64,000 bases of DNA from an uncultured Clostridia bacterium (GCA_947631905.1 CANRND010000006.1:22653-86652), one strand, 5' to 3'; positions 50,049 through 59,108 are shown, counted from the stretch's first letter. Translations and numbers: made by a program. The notes: generated by a model from the sequence alone, not told the origin.

Positions 50049-50412
50049 GACGCTCCCCCCGTTCTTTTTCTACCGCTATAATCGGCGCAAATTCTTCCAT
50101 GATCGCCGCCGCCTCTTCCTCGGGCGATATGCGATTTTCCGATCCTGCGCCGCCGCCCGACTGCTTTGGCATGGTCGCTCGCATGAAATCCTCGAAGCTC
50201 GGCGGCTGCTCTCCGCGAATACGCGCGACAGCCCAGCCGCATACAAAAAACGGAAAGAGCATTTTTTCGTTTTCCGCTCTTTCCGCCGCCTCGATGAGGT
50301 CATAAAATATCGAAAATGGGAGTTCTTTCACAAACTCCCATTGGTATGCCTTGTTTAATAAGAGAATTATGCGAGCCCTTCGCTCTTCTTTTTCAAGGCA
50401 GAAACGAAAAAA
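50041..50412 (-). CDS. gpGT frameshift extension of the tail assembly chaperone
   Basis: This frame has no normal start. In the -1 frame relative to gpG it is open from the slippery site at 50406-50412 without a stop and reads NKAYQWEFVKELPFSIFYDL onward, then MLFPFFVCGWAVARIRGEQP. This is typical of the T part of gpGT in siphoviruses. The apparent GTG start at 50331 is an internal Val codon. The fused product would be gpG up to the slip plus about 120 residues. The extension recruits tail tube subunits during assembly. Confidence 0.75.
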   Translation of the reverse strand, partial: FFRFCLEKEERRARIILLLNKAYQWEFVKELPFSIFYDLIEAAERAENEKMLFPFFVCGWAVARIRGEQPPSFEDFMRATMPKQSGGGAGSENRISPEEEAAAIMEEFAPIIAVEKERGERRG

Positions 50413-50732
50413 TCAAGAACCCCTGCGTCCTTTGCAAGCTCCTTGATCTCTTCGATCGCGTCAAGCTCCGCCGCCTCGGCGGGCGTAATTCCCTTGTATG
50501 CCGCGACAAGTTCGGGAAGGTCTTCCGCGACGTCTGCGGCGATGTTTAAGAGTTCTGGAATGATCGCAAGCCCGATCTCCGTTCCGTGTTCCGCGAGCTG
50601 TTTCTTGACGTCGATTTTCTCGCCTTTCTTGACTGTGAAGCAATCGAGGGAGGCGAGCTTCTTCGTGATCGAATTGACGTCGATTTTCTTTGCGATTTTC
50701 GCCGCGGGAATGAGTACCTTGATTTTTAACAT
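50367..50732 (-). CDS. phage tail assembly chaperone (gpG)
   Basis: From MLKIKVLIPAAKIAKKIDVN the protein is 121 residues, acidic and helical, with ELLNIAADVAEDLPELVAAYKG and a C-terminal LKKKSEGLA. AAGGAGA before ATG 50732 sets the start. Its place between major tail protein and tape measure, its size, and a -1 slippery site ahead of an overlapping frame identify it as the gpG-type chaperone. Confidence 0.8.
   Translation of the reverse strand: MLKIKVLIPAAKIAKKIDVNSITKKLASLDCFTVKKGEKIDVKKQLAEHGTEIGLAIIPELLNIAADVAEDLPELVAAYKGITPAEAAELDAIEEIKELAKDAGVLDFFVSALKKKSEGLA
50406..50412 (-). other. -1 programmed ribosomal frameshift site T_TTT_TTC
   Basis: In the gpG frame the codons GAT TTT TTC give the heptamer T TTT TTC, a canonical X_XXY_YYZ site. 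Slipping back one base leads into the open gpT frame. A second, weaker option is G AAA AAG 15 bases later. Confidence 0.7.
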
Positions 50733-50811
50733 AATGAGATTCTCCTTTATTTTTTCTCCGCTTAGGGGGAGATTCCGTCTTTCTTTTGTTGCGGCTTCCG
50801 CCGCTGGCATG

Positions 50812-50839
50812 GGAGGGAGCGGAAATTTCCGCTCCCTCC
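50812..50839. terminator. perfect 28-bp palindrome after the tail tube gene
   Basis: GGAGGGAGCGGAAA and its complement abut with no spacer. It lies 13 bp past the tail tube stop, before gpG. The T run is on the plus-strand side (GTTTTGC), so it is a poor leftward terminator. It may act as an RNA 3'-end stabiliser or attenuator that gives more tail tube than chaperone. Confidence 0.55.
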
Positions 50840-50851
50840 GTTTTGCTTCGC

Positions 50852-51499
50852 TTATTCTCCCGACTTCGGATCGGACGCACCGTCCGCCTCGTCGGTTGCA
50901 TCTTCGTCCGCTTCCTTCGGCGCGGCGGCGACGGGAGAGCCTTTCTTTGCGAGAACTTTCACGATCTTGTCGATGTCGCTGATGCGCCAAATCACGCCGT
51001 CAAGGTCTTCCAGCCCGTAATGAGCCGTGAACGTCACCGCGAGTTCTCCTTCCGTCTTGTGTTGCGTCTGTATAGAGAGTTCGCCTTCGGAGAGAGCATT
51101 GAAAATCTCGAACTTCTTGTATTTCCCGTCGAGCGTCATCGCAAACATCGTGATGTTCTTGATGTACTCGTCCGCGGAAATCACTCCGAGCTTCGGATTC
51201 TCGATTGCCCCTTCGGACTTTTTCCCTCCGTTGAGAATGAGGGAAAGATTTTCCTGCGTCATTGCGAGAAGCGTCGTCGAGATCGTCGCCCCGTTCTCGT
51301 CGCGCACTTGCATTCCCGCTGTTTTCCCTGGGCGTCCGTCAAATTCGATGTCGCGGACGTTTGTCGTCCCGCCGAATGCGACGCCCCCGCGCGTAGGAGC
51401 AAGAAGTCTCTCGCCTTCCGCGCCGTAATTGATGTAAATGATCCCGTGGTCGATTTCGATTTTCTCCACGTCTTTTGCCGTTAAATTCGTGATATTCAT
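50852..51499 (-). CDS. major tail (tube) protein
   Basis: The 215 residues have the beta-rich pattern of siphovirus tail tubes: KIEIDHGIIYINYGAEGERLLAPTRGGVAF, TNVRDIEFDGRPGKTAGMQV and LGVISADEYIKNITMFA. The last roughly 30 residues are an acidic Ala/Glu/Asp tail (EADEDATDEADGASD). Position before gpG supports the call. Confidence 0.85.
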   Translation of the reverse strand: MNITNLTAKDVEKIEIDHGIIYINYGAEGERLLAPTRGGVAFGGTTNVRDIEFDGRPGKTAGMQVRDENGATISTTLLAMTQENLSLILNGGKKSEGAIENPKLGVISADEYIKNITMFAMTLDGKYKKFEIFNALSEGELSIQTQHKTEGELAVTFTAHYGLEDLDGVIWRISDIDKIVKVLAKKGSPVAAAPKEADEDATDEADGASDPKSGE

Positions 51500-51501
51500 A
51501 G

Positions 51502-51924
51502 TTACCTCCCGATCTTTCCGATCTGTTCGTAGTGAAAAATGCGAAGAGTGAACGCGAGCGTCCGATGCGTCAAATCAAATTCCGCCTCGCCCGCCGCGCG
51601 CTCGCTCTCGTAATTTGCATGAGCCGAAAATGTCTCCCCGTCCGTTATGAGCATCTGCTCGATGCGGCTACGGAAGAGATCGCACAAATCTTCCAGCTTC
51701 GCCGCCGCCCCTTCAAGCGTCTCGTCCGTGTGTATTTCGAGATCGAACGTCGCAAGATGTCCCTCGTCGAGCGTCGTAATGCTCATTCGGCATACGACGG
51801 CATAAGGGAATGGTTCTTTTGACGGCGCACGATCCAAGAAACACGGCACGGGCGAGAGCTTATTGAGGGAGTCCATGAGGGCCTTTTTCACGCGCTTCAT
51901 TTGCGTCTCGATTGAATGGATCAT
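51502..51924 (-). CDS. tail terminator / tail completion protein
   Basis: The 140 residues lie between the gp10-like and tail tube genes. They contain PVPCFLDRAPSKEPFPYAVV and a beta strand pair with LEIHTDETLEGAAAKLEDLCD, the pattern of minor tail or tail terminator proteins that cap the tail tube. The assignment relies on position and size. Confidence 0.65.
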   Translation of the reverse strand: MIHSIETQMKRVKKALMDSLNKLSPVPCFLDRAPSKEPFPYAVVCRMSITTLDEGHLATFDLEIHTDETLEGAAAKLEDLCDLFRSRIEQMLITDGETFSAHANYESERAAGEAEFDLTHRTLAFTLRIFHYEQIGKIGR

Positions 51925-52475
51925 TCTTCTACCCCCTCGCTTTCGTCCGCCTTTTGTTTTGCCGCTTCCAGCGTTTTGGTGAGTTCGGAGAGATATTTCT
52001 CTTCCGCCGCCCGAATTTTTTCAATATTGTTGTAGACGGTATCTCGAAGGAGATGCGTCCCTTTTGTTCCAGGGTGAGACGCCTCCGTTCCGAAGTAATA
52101 TCCATTTCCACCGAGGACTCCGCCCTCGCGGGCATGAATTTGATGCACACCCGAGCCAAATTCGAGCCAATGCGCGCCGAACGCGGGCTTTTTATGGTAT
52201 TTCCGCGCGCCCTCAGCACCGCGAAATCCGATTTGAAGCTGTGGGATTCCGTCTTGCTTCCCGATGAACTTCCAAGATGCGATTGTCTTGCGGAGATTGC
52301 CCGCCCGCGAAGGCGTCGCCTTTTTGAGGTCATTCCGAATCGTTTTTGCCACTTCTCCGAGCGCGGAAAGAGCGAGTCCGCGCATCACTTTGATCGTCTC
52401 CTTGCTTTCGGAGATATACTTGATTTCGCTCCCGCTTCCGCCGCTTTCGCTCTTAATCGTCCACGATTCAGCCAT
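51921..52475 (-). CDS. HK97 gp10-family head-tail connector / tail completion protein
   Basis: From MAESWTIKSESGGSGSEIKY the protein is 184 residues. It contains GEVAKTIRNDLKKATPSRAGNLRKTIASWK and KPAFGAHWLEFGSGVHQI, typical of gp10-family proteins (SGxLRxSI and xxWxEFGT). ATG 52475 with GAGG eight bases upstream fits the end of the preceding gene. A longer open frame upstream runs through that gene and is rejected. Confidence 0.8.
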   Translation of the reverse strand: MAESWTIKSESGGSGSEIKYISESKETIKVMRGLALSALGEVAKTIRNDLKKATPSRAGNLRKTIASWKFIGKQDGIPQLQIGFRGAEGARKYHKKPAFGAHWLEFGSGVHQIHAREGGVLGGNGYYFGTEASHPGTKGTHLLRDTVYNNIEKIRAAEEKYLSELTKTLEAAKQKADESEGVEE

Positions 52476-52797
52476 CGCTTGCCTCATTGTGCTTGTCGAT
52501 GCAGACGAGGACGACGTTTTCGGAACTCTTTGCACCGCGCACGCGTAAAATTCGATAGGTCTTCCCCTTATACTTGACATGCGTGATTTTCGGCATCATG
52601 ACGCTTTTGCGCACTTCAAGCTGGAGTTCGACTTTGTAGCCCTGCGCCGCGGCTTGATAGAACTCTCCTTGTCCCACGTCGAGCTGGCGGCAAAATACCG
52701 TCTTTTCCTCGACGAGCTTCTTTTGAGGGCGAGAGAGGGCATCGCGCTCGTCCGTCTCGGAGAGAAGTATGCACCTTCTTTTCCACGGTTCGCTCAT
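52468..52797 (-). CDS. phage head closure protein
   Basis: The 109 residues have an N-terminal KRRCILLSETDERDALSRPQ, then TVFCRQLDVGQGEFYQAAAQGYKVE and a C-terminal HVKYKGKTYRILRVR. This is the usual beta-barrel pattern of head-tail joining (HTJ/gp16-type) proteins with the late KYKGKxYxI motif. It overlaps both neighbours. Confidence 0.8.
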   Translation of the reverse strand: MSEPWKRRCILLSETDERDALSRPQKKLVEEKTVFCRQLDVGQGEFYQAAAQGYKVELQLEVRKSVMMPKITHVKYKGKTYRILRVRGAKSSENVVLVCIDKHNEASDG

Positions 52798-53126
52798 GCC
52801 TTCCCTTCGCCTCCTTCGTCCTCATCGTCTCCCGCGACGTATTCGACCGAGAGGGAAAGCCTTTGCTTCATCTTCTCGAATGCCGCCACATACGCCGCGC
52901 GCTCCGCATTTTCAAGCCCGAAATTCGCTTTCACATACGTCTTGACCGCATCGAATATGAGGGCGTCGCTCTCGTCGTAGCATTTCACCCGCTTGATCCC
53001 CGCGATTCGAAGCTCTTCCCGCGCCGCCGAAATGAGCCTGTTGATCTCATCGTCAAATTCAAGCTCATCGACGCGGATCGCGTCGCGCATCGCTTTGAGA
53101 TAGCCGTCCGAAATGTTCGCTTTCAT
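52794..53126 (-). CDS. phage head-tail connector (gp6-like)
   Basis: The 110 residues are mostly helical: DGYLKAMRDAIRVDELEFDDEINRLISAAREELR near the start, then DALIFDAVKTYVKANFGLEN and ERAAYVAAFEKMKQRLSLS. They match the small gp6-type connector family (DDxEIxxLIxAAxxxL). It follows the capsid gene, the standard place. Confidence 0.82.
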   Translation of the reverse strand: MKANISDGYLKAMRDAIRVDELEFDDEINRLISAAREELRIAGIKRVKCYDESDALIFDAVKTYVKANFGLENAERAAYVAAFEKMKQRLSLSVEYVAGDDEDEGGEGKA

Positions 53127-53149
53127 AGATCATCGCCCTTCTCTTCATT

Positions 53150-54454
53150 TCAGCCCTTGTCTTTGTCTCCGACGGGAGTATCGACTTTTACGCCCTTCTT
53201 CAAGGAGACAGCCTCGCTTACTTTCTTCGTGAGATAGAGAATGCAATCCTCTTTCCTCGCGGAGGACGCGGCGATCTCGTATGCGGTGTATTCCGTCCTG
53301 CGCTGTCTTCCCTTTTTCTCCGTTGTGACGCTCATCGCCTCGATGATATTGAGGCGCGCGTTTGCCCCGAGATTTCCGAAAACGATGTCCCCGTCTTTGA
53401 GATAGGGATCGGATTCGACGGCATAGCCCGCGACGTTCTTCGGAAGCCCGTTCGAGATCGGGAAGATATATCTCCCGTCGCTGTCCCTCGAAAATTGAAG
53501 GGCTTCCGCCGCGGTCGTGGAGAGATAGAGCTTCGCGCCCACTTTGTCCTCGGCGGAGAGTACGCCGACGTTCGCCTCGATCGCCGCGAGGATCGTCCCT
53601 TCATACTCGACTTTCTTCGCGCATACCGTGACGCCCTCCATGTCGTCCTCGCCCGTGCCGTAGATCGCCCCCTCGATGAGAGAGCGCGCCACCTGCTTCG
53701 TTAACTCTTCGAGGAAGTAGGTATAGAAGGCATCGACCGCCATCGTCTCCAGCTTCCAAGTAACGGGGATCGTGACGGAAATCTCCGCTTCCTTCAAGAC
53801 GAGTTCGGCATATTCGATCTGTCCGTCGTCGTTCTCGGTCGTTTCCTTCGTGCTTCCGTATCTCTTCGCCTTTCTCTTCCCCTTGATGTAGGGGAATTTC
53901 TTGACGCCCGGGAAGGACGTTCTCGTGATGTCGCGGAAGACGGGGGAAATGAGTTCCAGCCTCTGCATGAGTTGGAGATCGAGATCGGCAGGAATGAGAA
54001 GCCCGCCGTTCGAGACTCCTTCCGTGCCGCTGTCCACGCCCTCCGTAAATTCCGTCGAGGTTGTCATGACGGCTTTGACCGCGCGCTTCTCGGCTACCGT
54101 GAGTCCCTTCCCCATGAGGCTCTTTGCGAACGCGCTCCGATATTCCTTGCTCTCCAGCCATTCCTCGACCGATCTTTTTTCGGACTCGGTCTCCTCGCCG
54201 CCGAGAGGATTCCTCATGTTTCTCGTCTCGGGCTTTTCTCCGGCGGCAAGAGCCGATTGCAAGCGCGAACGTCTTTCTTCTGTCTTGTTCGCCTTGCGAA
54301 TCTCCGCCGCCCGTTCATCGAGAGCCGCGGCGCGAGCTTCGAGATCGGTGATCTGTTCGTCGGTCGTCGCGCTCTCGATCTTCGAACGGAGTTCCGCCTT
54401 TTTTGCTTCAACTTCTTCGAGCGTTTTTAGCTCGCCGTAATTGAATTGTTCCAT
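53150..54454 (-). CDS. major capsid protein, HK97 family
   Basis: The 434 residues have an N-terminal coiled scaffold or delta domain (TLEEVEAKKAELRSKIESAT, about 10-70). The HK97 shell domain follows (about 110-410), with GTEGVSNGGLLIPADLDLQL, SPVFRDITRTSFPG and ITIPVTWKLE-type strands. Prohead protease probably removes the delta domain near residue 90-110. The next gene upstream is that protease. Confidence 0.92.
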   Translation of the reverse strand: MEQFNYGELKTLEEVEAKKAELRSKIESATTDEQITDLEARAAALDERAAEIRKANKTEERRSRLQSALAAGEKPETRNMRNPLGGEETESEKRSVEEWLESKEYRSAFAKSLMGKGLTVAEKRAVKAVMTTSTEFTEGVDSGTEGVSNGGLLIPADLDLQLMQRLELISPVFRDITRTSFPGVKKFPYIKGKRKAKRYGSTKETTENDDGQIEYAELVLKEAEISVTIPVTWKLETMAVDAFYTYFLEELTKQVARSLIEGAIYGTGEDDMEGVTVCAKKVEYEGTILAAIEANVGVLSAEDKVGAKLYLSTTAAEALQFSRDSDGRYIFPISNGLPKNVAGYAVESDPYLKDGDIVFGNLGANARLNIIEAMSVTTEKKGRQRRTEYTAYEIAASSARKEDCILYLTKKVSEAVSLKKGVKVDTPVGDKDKG

Positions 54455-54476
54455 TTGTTTCTTCTTCTCCTTGAAA

Positions 54477-55079
54477 TTAAATTAAACCAATAGCAAGCAT
54501 GAGTTTTCTTTTGCGGCGAGTTCTCTCCGACTTCAGCGTTCCCTTGATCTGCTCCAGTGCAAGGGAGGACCGCGCCGAGACTGTCGCCGCCTCATAGGCG
54601 GGAAAATCCACGGCGGATATATCATACAGCTTTTTGATTTTCGTGATTTTGATCGTTCGCGTTTCGCTCTCGTATTCGTATTCGTAATCGCGGGAGAACG
54701 CGAACGACGCCCCCGTGATCCTCTTCGCCACCACGTCGCTGTGAAGCTGGACGTGCCGCGTGTCTCTCTTGTCGAGGCGGATCGTACACCGCATGGAGCG
54801 GTCATCGATCTCCGTCACGATCGAGCCGTTTTTGCTTCTTGCGAAGACGGTCGAATCGTTTTCCCCATGATTTCGGTTGAAGATGAAATCGCTGCGGTCG
54901 CACTCATCGAGCGCCCCCGGCATGATCATCTCGTAAACTTCTTCATCGCCGTCTTTCCATAAAAGCGTGCGACTATTGAACACGATCGGCTCGATGAAGA
55001 GCTGGAGTTCGTCGCCTTCTTCCTGGGCGACGGAAAGCTCCGCACTTCGATATTCTCTTTCGTTCGGTTTATACGGCAT
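54477..55079 (-). CDS. HK97-family prohead protease
   Basis: From MPYKPNEREYRSAELSVAQE the protein is 200 residues. The catalytic His is in FIFNRNHGEND (near residue 72) and the Ser in RITGASFAFSRDY (near 120), with a late AVDFPAYEAATVSAR. It matures the capsid by cutting the delta domain. AAGGAGAAGG precedes ATG 55079; the start overlaps the portal stop. Confidence 0.9.
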   Translation of the reverse strand: MPYKPNEREYRSAELSVAQEEGDELQLFIEPIVFNSRTLLWKDGDEEVYEMIMPGALDECDRSDFIFNRNHGENDSTVFARSKNGSIVTEIDDRSMRCTIRLDKRDTRHVQLHSDVVAKRITGASFAFSRDYEYEYESETRTIKITKIKKLYDISAVDFPAYEAATVSARSSLALEQIKGTLKSERTRRKRKLMLAIGLI

Positions 55080-56436
55080 CGCCTTCTCCTTCCTCGCCGC
55101 CGCCCGTTTTCTCGGTCTGCGGTTCGTTTTCTTTCTCTTTCTTCCCGCCTCGCGGCTTGTCGCCGCCGCCCGACGGCTTGTCTTTCTTTCCCGTTTGATA
55201 ATCGTCCACGACGCTCGCAGACGCATAATTGAGCGATTGCAGCCGTCGCTGTCCTTCTTCTCCGCCGAAGGGGGGAAGCCCCACGAGTCCACGCGCTTCG
55301 TCGAGCGTGATGCCGCCGATCGTCGCAAAAAACGTTATGATCTGATGCTTCTCCGAGAGGGCGGCGAAGGCGAGCCGCGAAGAGGTACAGACGATTTTCG
55401 TCTTTTTGTCCCTGCAAAGCCGAGCTGTCAAAGCCTGTTGGAGCTGTGTATAGAACGGCACGAGTTCTCCGTTATAGAATGCCGTCTCTTGCGCCGTTGT
55501 CGCCGTATTGTTTACGATTGCCGACGAGACGCCGAAGTACTCATAAATCTCCTCTTTGACGAAATCGAGCTGTGTCCGCGGGATAGGCGTCTCCTTCGCT
55601 TCAAGCTGTTTATATGTCATTTTCCCGTCGTGGACGATGAGTCCGCCGCTGTTGGCGTCCTCATCTTCCGTGAGATTTTCTCGTATGAATTTCTTGCGTA
55701 TCTCCCGCAAATCGCTGTCCTTCACCGTGCCATTGTTGATGACGAGAATCCCTCGGACGATTTGAATGAGTTCAGCGTATTTTTCGAGATTTTGCTTCAA
55801 GCTGTGCGCGAGCTTCAGCGTCGTTCTGATCGAGGCATTGTTTTCCCCGAAAATATCGTTCTCGTTGACGTCGGCCGCGACGTGAATGACGTCCGCATAT
55901 GGCACGACATAACGATTTCCGCTTGTCGTGAACGTGAAGATGCAAAAAAATTCGCCCTCATATTCGACAATTTCCGTCATCGAGGCGTTGATATTGTAAA
56001 TTTCGACGAGCTTTTCCCGCCTCGTGATCTCGTTGTACTCATAAACAGGATAGAGGAAGGCGTTATTGTAGAGCTTGTATTGCGTGGCAAGCCGATAGAG
56101 GAGCTTATATCCCGTCGTCGGAATTTGATTTGCCCATCCCTCGAAGATGCCGGCGATATTCGATCCCTTCACGTCCTCGCACGCCTCTCCGTTATGCGCC
56201 TCCGTGCAGACGTGCCGAATTTTGACGCACGCCGCCCGCTTAGCGAATGTATGCACCGCCGCCCGCACTTGCGCCTGGTTGTATGTACTCCCTCCGAAGG
56301 GCGTGAAAATCGTCTGCCATGAATTGAGGAGCTTCGCTTTTGCATATCCGCTCGGCTCTTGCCGCGTCGGTTTCTTTTTCAATCTCCCGAAAATCCTCGC
56401 CGCCAGGCTTCGGCGTTCCGTTTCTTTTTGCTCCAT
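55069..56436 (-). CDS. phage portal protein, HK97 family
   Basis: The 455 residues match portal proteins: GGSTYNQAQVRAAVHTFAKRAAC near residue 50, then LYRLATQYKLYNNAFLYPVYEYN, VIHVAADVNENDIFG and LPPFGGEEGQRRLQSLNYASAS late. A Lys/Glu/Gly-rich tail ends the protein. The portal forms the 12-mer DNA gate at the capsid vertex. Confidence 0.9.
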   Translation of the reverse strand: MEQKETERRSLAARIFGRLKKKPTRQEPSGYAKAKLLNSWQTIFTPFGGSTYNQAQVRAAVHTFAKRAACVKIRHVCTEAHNGEACEDVKGSNIAGIFEGWANQIPTTGYKLLYRLATQYKLYNNAFLYPVYEYNEITRREKLVEIYNINASMTEIVEYEGEFFCIFTFTTSGNRYVVPYADVIHVAADVNENDIFGENNASIRTTLKLAHSLKQNLEKYAELIQIVRGILVINNGTVKDSDLREIRKKFIRENLTEDEDANSGGLIVHDGKMTYKQLEAKETPIPRTQLDFVKEEIYEYFGVSSAIVNNTATTAQETAFYNGELVPFYTQLQQALTARLCRDKKTKIVCTSSRLAFAALSEKHQIITFFATIGGITLDEARGLVGLPPFGGEEGQRRLQSLNYASASVVDDYQTGKKDKPSGGGDKPRGGKKEKENEPQTEKTGGGEEGEGDAV

Positions 56437-56439
56437 TCT

Positions 56440-58110
56440 TTACCCCACGAAATACATATAATTCTCGAAGTCTCGGACGTATATCACCCAAGCATTGAGT
56501 AGGCTCACGGCCCCGTCGATACGACGCTTCTCTTTGATTTTGACGGGCTGTATATTGTTGAGGCCCGTCTTCTTGATGCCCGTATTCGTCAAGCACCACA
56601 AGAGAATCGGATTCGCGTTATAATTCACCATGTGAGCCGCAATCGCCGCTCCCATTTCCCTCATCGGTTGCGCCCAAGTGTACGGGCCTTGCGCGACGGC
56701 TTCCATGTTGAAACCCTCATTCCGCATCTCGTCCACCCAATAGCCCGCGAGCGCTCTATCATAGCCGACTTTGTAGACGTCTATTTTGAACTCGGCGCGC
56801 ATCTTGCAAAACCAGGCTGTGACGTCCGAAAAATTGACGCGGTTCCCTTCGCAAATCGTGAGAAGCCCGCGCTCCGCCCATGCTTTGTAGGGAGCCTCCT
56901 TCTCTGTACTCGCCTCGACAAGCTCGATACGCTTCTCTGGCAAAAAATATTGCTGGAGTACATAGACGACTGGATCGTCTTTCTTCCTTATGATGAGCGT
57001 TGCCGCCGTCAAATCCGTTGTCGCGGAAAGATCGCAGCCGCCGATCGCGTATGTGTCATACACGTCCGCTCGCGTGAAAGTCGCATCGTTTTTGCATTCG
57101 TCGTATGTGAGCCATGAAGCACTCTCATTCTCGCGTACGTTGAAATCTTTGCATAAAATTCCAGGAAGCCGTGCGGCGTCACGCTTCGCGCGCTCGACTT
57201 GCTGGGCGAGTTTGTCATAGTCCTTGATTGTCCCGAGTCCCGGGTTCGCCTTCGCCCAGCACGTCGGATCGATCCATTCCTCCCGAGCGTCAAGCTCGTA
57301 GAGGATCGGAAGAAAATTCTCGTCGATGAGCTTTCCGTCTTCCGTGAGTTCTCCGTCCGCCACTCGGATTGCGTAACCATATAGCTCATCATAAATCCCT
57401 TCGCGCACCGTTCCAGCCGTCGTAATCATGACGATGATCGGTTGCCGCCGAGAAGTCGTCGATTGCTTCATGACTTCATAGAGCGCACGGTCGCGGATCG
57501 CATGAAGTTCGTCGATGATGACGCCGTGAGAATTTAAGCCGTCGAGCGTGTTGCTGTCCGATGCGAGGGCTTGAAAAATGCTCGCCGTGAGCGGAAAATA
57601 GATGTCGCTTTGCCGCTTCTTCAAGAGGGCGTTTAGCTCGGGAGACTGTCGTATCATGTTGAACGCTTCCGTGAAGGTCTTCCGCGCCTGGTCTTTCTTC
57701 GTTGCGACGACGTAAACCTCCGCCGCCCCCTCGTCGTCCGACGTGAGGAGATATAGCGCAATCGCTGCGAGAAGCGTCGTCTTTCCGTTCTTCCGCCCGA
57801 CGAGGAAAAGCGTCTCGTTGAATCGGCGGAATCCGTTCTTTTTTTGTTTGAAGCCGAAAAGGGCTTGAATGAATGCCTTCTCAAAAAGTTCGAGAAGAAG
57901 CGGCGCGCCGCGGACACCCTGCGATTGACGGCAAAATTCCTCGATAAATTCGATCGGACGCGATGCTTCCTCTTCGTCGAAATAATAAGCATAGCCCTCG
58001 GGCGGACTCTCGATTTCGTCGAGAAGGCGGCGATATACTTTCCGCACGCGGCGGCTCGTGACGATCTCTCCGCGCTCGATTGCCTCAACATAGAGTTTGA
58101 TATAATTCAT
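56440..58110 (-). CDS. terminase large subunit
   Basis: The 556 residues pack DNA. The ATPase has an atypical Walker A, LVGRKNGKTTLLAAIALYLL (about 108-127), and Walker B HGVIIDELHAIRDR near 190. The coupling segment is IVMITTAGT. The nuclease half contains GGCDLSATTDLTAATLII and YDRALAGYWVDEMRNEG. The size and order of motifs fit the HK97/phi-type terminase family. Confidence 0.92.
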   Translation of the reverse strand: MNYIKLYVEAIERGEIVTSRRVRKVYRRLLDEIESPPEGYAYYFDEEEASRPIEFIEEFCRQSQGVRGAPLLLELFEKAFIQALFGFKQKKNGFRRFNETLFLVGRKNGKTTLLAAIALYLLTSDDEGAAEVYVVATKKDQARKTFTEAFNMIRQSPELNALLKKRQSDIYFPLTASIFQALASDSNTLDGLNSHGVIIDELHAIRDRALYEVMKQSTTSRRQPIIVMITTAGTVREGIYDELYGYAIRVADGELTEDGKLIDENFLPILYELDAREEWIDPTCWAKANPGLGTIKDYDKLAQQVERAKRDAARLPGILCKDFNVRENESASWLTYDECKNDATFTRADVYDTYAIGGCDLSATTDLTAATLIIRKKDDPVVYVLQQYFLPEKRIELVEASTEKEAPYKAWAERGLLTICEGNRVNFSDVTAWFCKMRAEFKIDVYKVGYDRALAGYWVDEMRNEGFNMEAVAQGPYTWAQPMREMGAAIAAHMVNYNANPILLWCLTNTGIKKTGLNNIQPVKIKEKRRIDGAVSLLNAWVIYVRDFENYMYFVG

Positions 58111-58463
58111 TTCCCGTTGCTTCTGTTCACAAACTTTGCGAGCTTGCTTCCAGGCGATGGCTTGTCGCCGTTCGTCTCCGCGAATACTTCATCGAGGAGT
58201 TTCACGGTCGCCGTGTAGTTCTTAATCATGGCGTTGTATGTCGTGAGAAGAGGGTGAGCGCGGTCGATGCTATATTCGCCCTGCTGCATTTTCACCATTT
58301 GCCCCTCTTCCTGGATCGTCGTCTCCATGTCTTCAAGCGAAACAGCCATAAACGCCGCCCGCTCGATGAGCTTTTTCAACGAATCCACCCTGTTTTTTGG
58401 TAGGTCTTTATATAATTTTTTGATGCGCGCCGCCTCTTTTTCGATGCGTTTGTCTTTTTCCAT
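58107..58463 (-). CDS. terminase small subunit-like protein
   Basis: From MEKDKRIEKEAARIKKLYKD the protein is 118 residues, all helical, with LPKNRVDSLKKLIERAAFMAVSLEDME and PLLTTYNAMIKNYTATVKLL. This matches P27-like small terminase subunits (the YNxxxKxY-type late motif). GGAGGG about eight bases before ATG 58463 fixes the start. It overlaps the large subunit by four bases. Confidence 0.75.
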   Translation of the reverse strand: MEKDKRIEKEAARIKKLYKDLPKNRVDSLKKLIERAAFMAVSLEDMETTIQEEGQMVKMQQGEYSIDRAHPLLTTYNAMIKNYTATVKLLDEVFAETNGDKPSPGSKLAKFVNRSNGK

Positions 58464-58569
58464 TATATCGGCCCTCCGCCGCCCGTCCCGATTGTAGGGG
58501 GGGGATATATGCGCAAAGTGAGTTATAAAAATGACCCCGCGTCGGTACGGAAGCGCGCAAAAAATTTCC

Positions 58570-58812
58570 TCACCCCTGGGGGGGATCAAATTCAATTTCC
58601 GCCTCGACGTTTTCGTCTTCCGCCGCGGCTTTGATGATGATGCCGATGATATTCAAGGTCGTCAAGATGATCTCCGCTCCCTCCACGTCCGTGAAGGTTA
58701 TCGCGTCGCCTTTCGCATACGCTTCCCGAATTTTTTTAGGAAGCGAAGCGTCGCCCTCGATCATAAATTCGTATGAGCCATGCGGCGTCATGATTGAGAT
58801 GCTATATCTCAT
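58570..58812 (-). CDS. small phage protein of unknown function
   Basis: The 80 residues start RYSISIMTPHGSYEFMIEGD, then AYAKGDAITFTDVEGAEIIL and an acidic C-terminus. They look like a small beta-rich domain. The gene overlaps the HNH gene by four bases and precedes the terminase genes. No family is recognised. Confidence 0.6.
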   Translation of the reverse strand: MRYSISIMTPHGSYEFMIEGDASLPKKIREAYAKGDAITFTDVEGAEIILTTLNIIGIIIKAAAEDENVEAEIEFDPPQG

Positions 58813-59108
58813 GTCGCACCCCCCTTCTTGACAAGATTTCCCGCCTCGTTGAAATATAGTCCTTCCGCCGCCGCTTCCCCCGCAAGATGCTCCTCATCGT
58901 GACACTTCTTGCAAAGCGTTTCCGCGAGTTCCATATTTAGGGAGATGTCGGGATCGTTTATATTCTTCTCCGTCAAATAAACTTTGTGATGTACGATCTT
59001 CCCCGAACGTCCGCATCGGACGCAAAGATAATTGTCGCGCTCCATGACGAATTGACGGAATTTCAACCATGCCGCCGAGTGGTAAAATTCGCAAGCCCAG
59101 CTCTTCAT
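58809..59108 (-). CDS. HNH endonuclease next to terminase
   Basis: From MKSWACEFYHSAAWLKFRQF the protein is 99 residues. It has the R-D-x-Y-x-C-x-x-C start (RDNYLCVRCGRSG), the HH pair in KIVHHKVYLT, DPDISLNMELAETL, and the closing LCKKCHDEEH. HNH proteins beside terminase genes assist cos cleavage in HK97-like phages. GGAG before ATG 59108 sets the start. Confidence 0.88.
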   Translation of the reverse strand: MKSWACEFYHSAAWLKFRQFVMERDNYLCVRCGRSGKIVHHKVYLTEKNINDPDISLNMELAETLCKKCHDEEHLAGEAAAEGLYFNEAGNLVKKGGAT

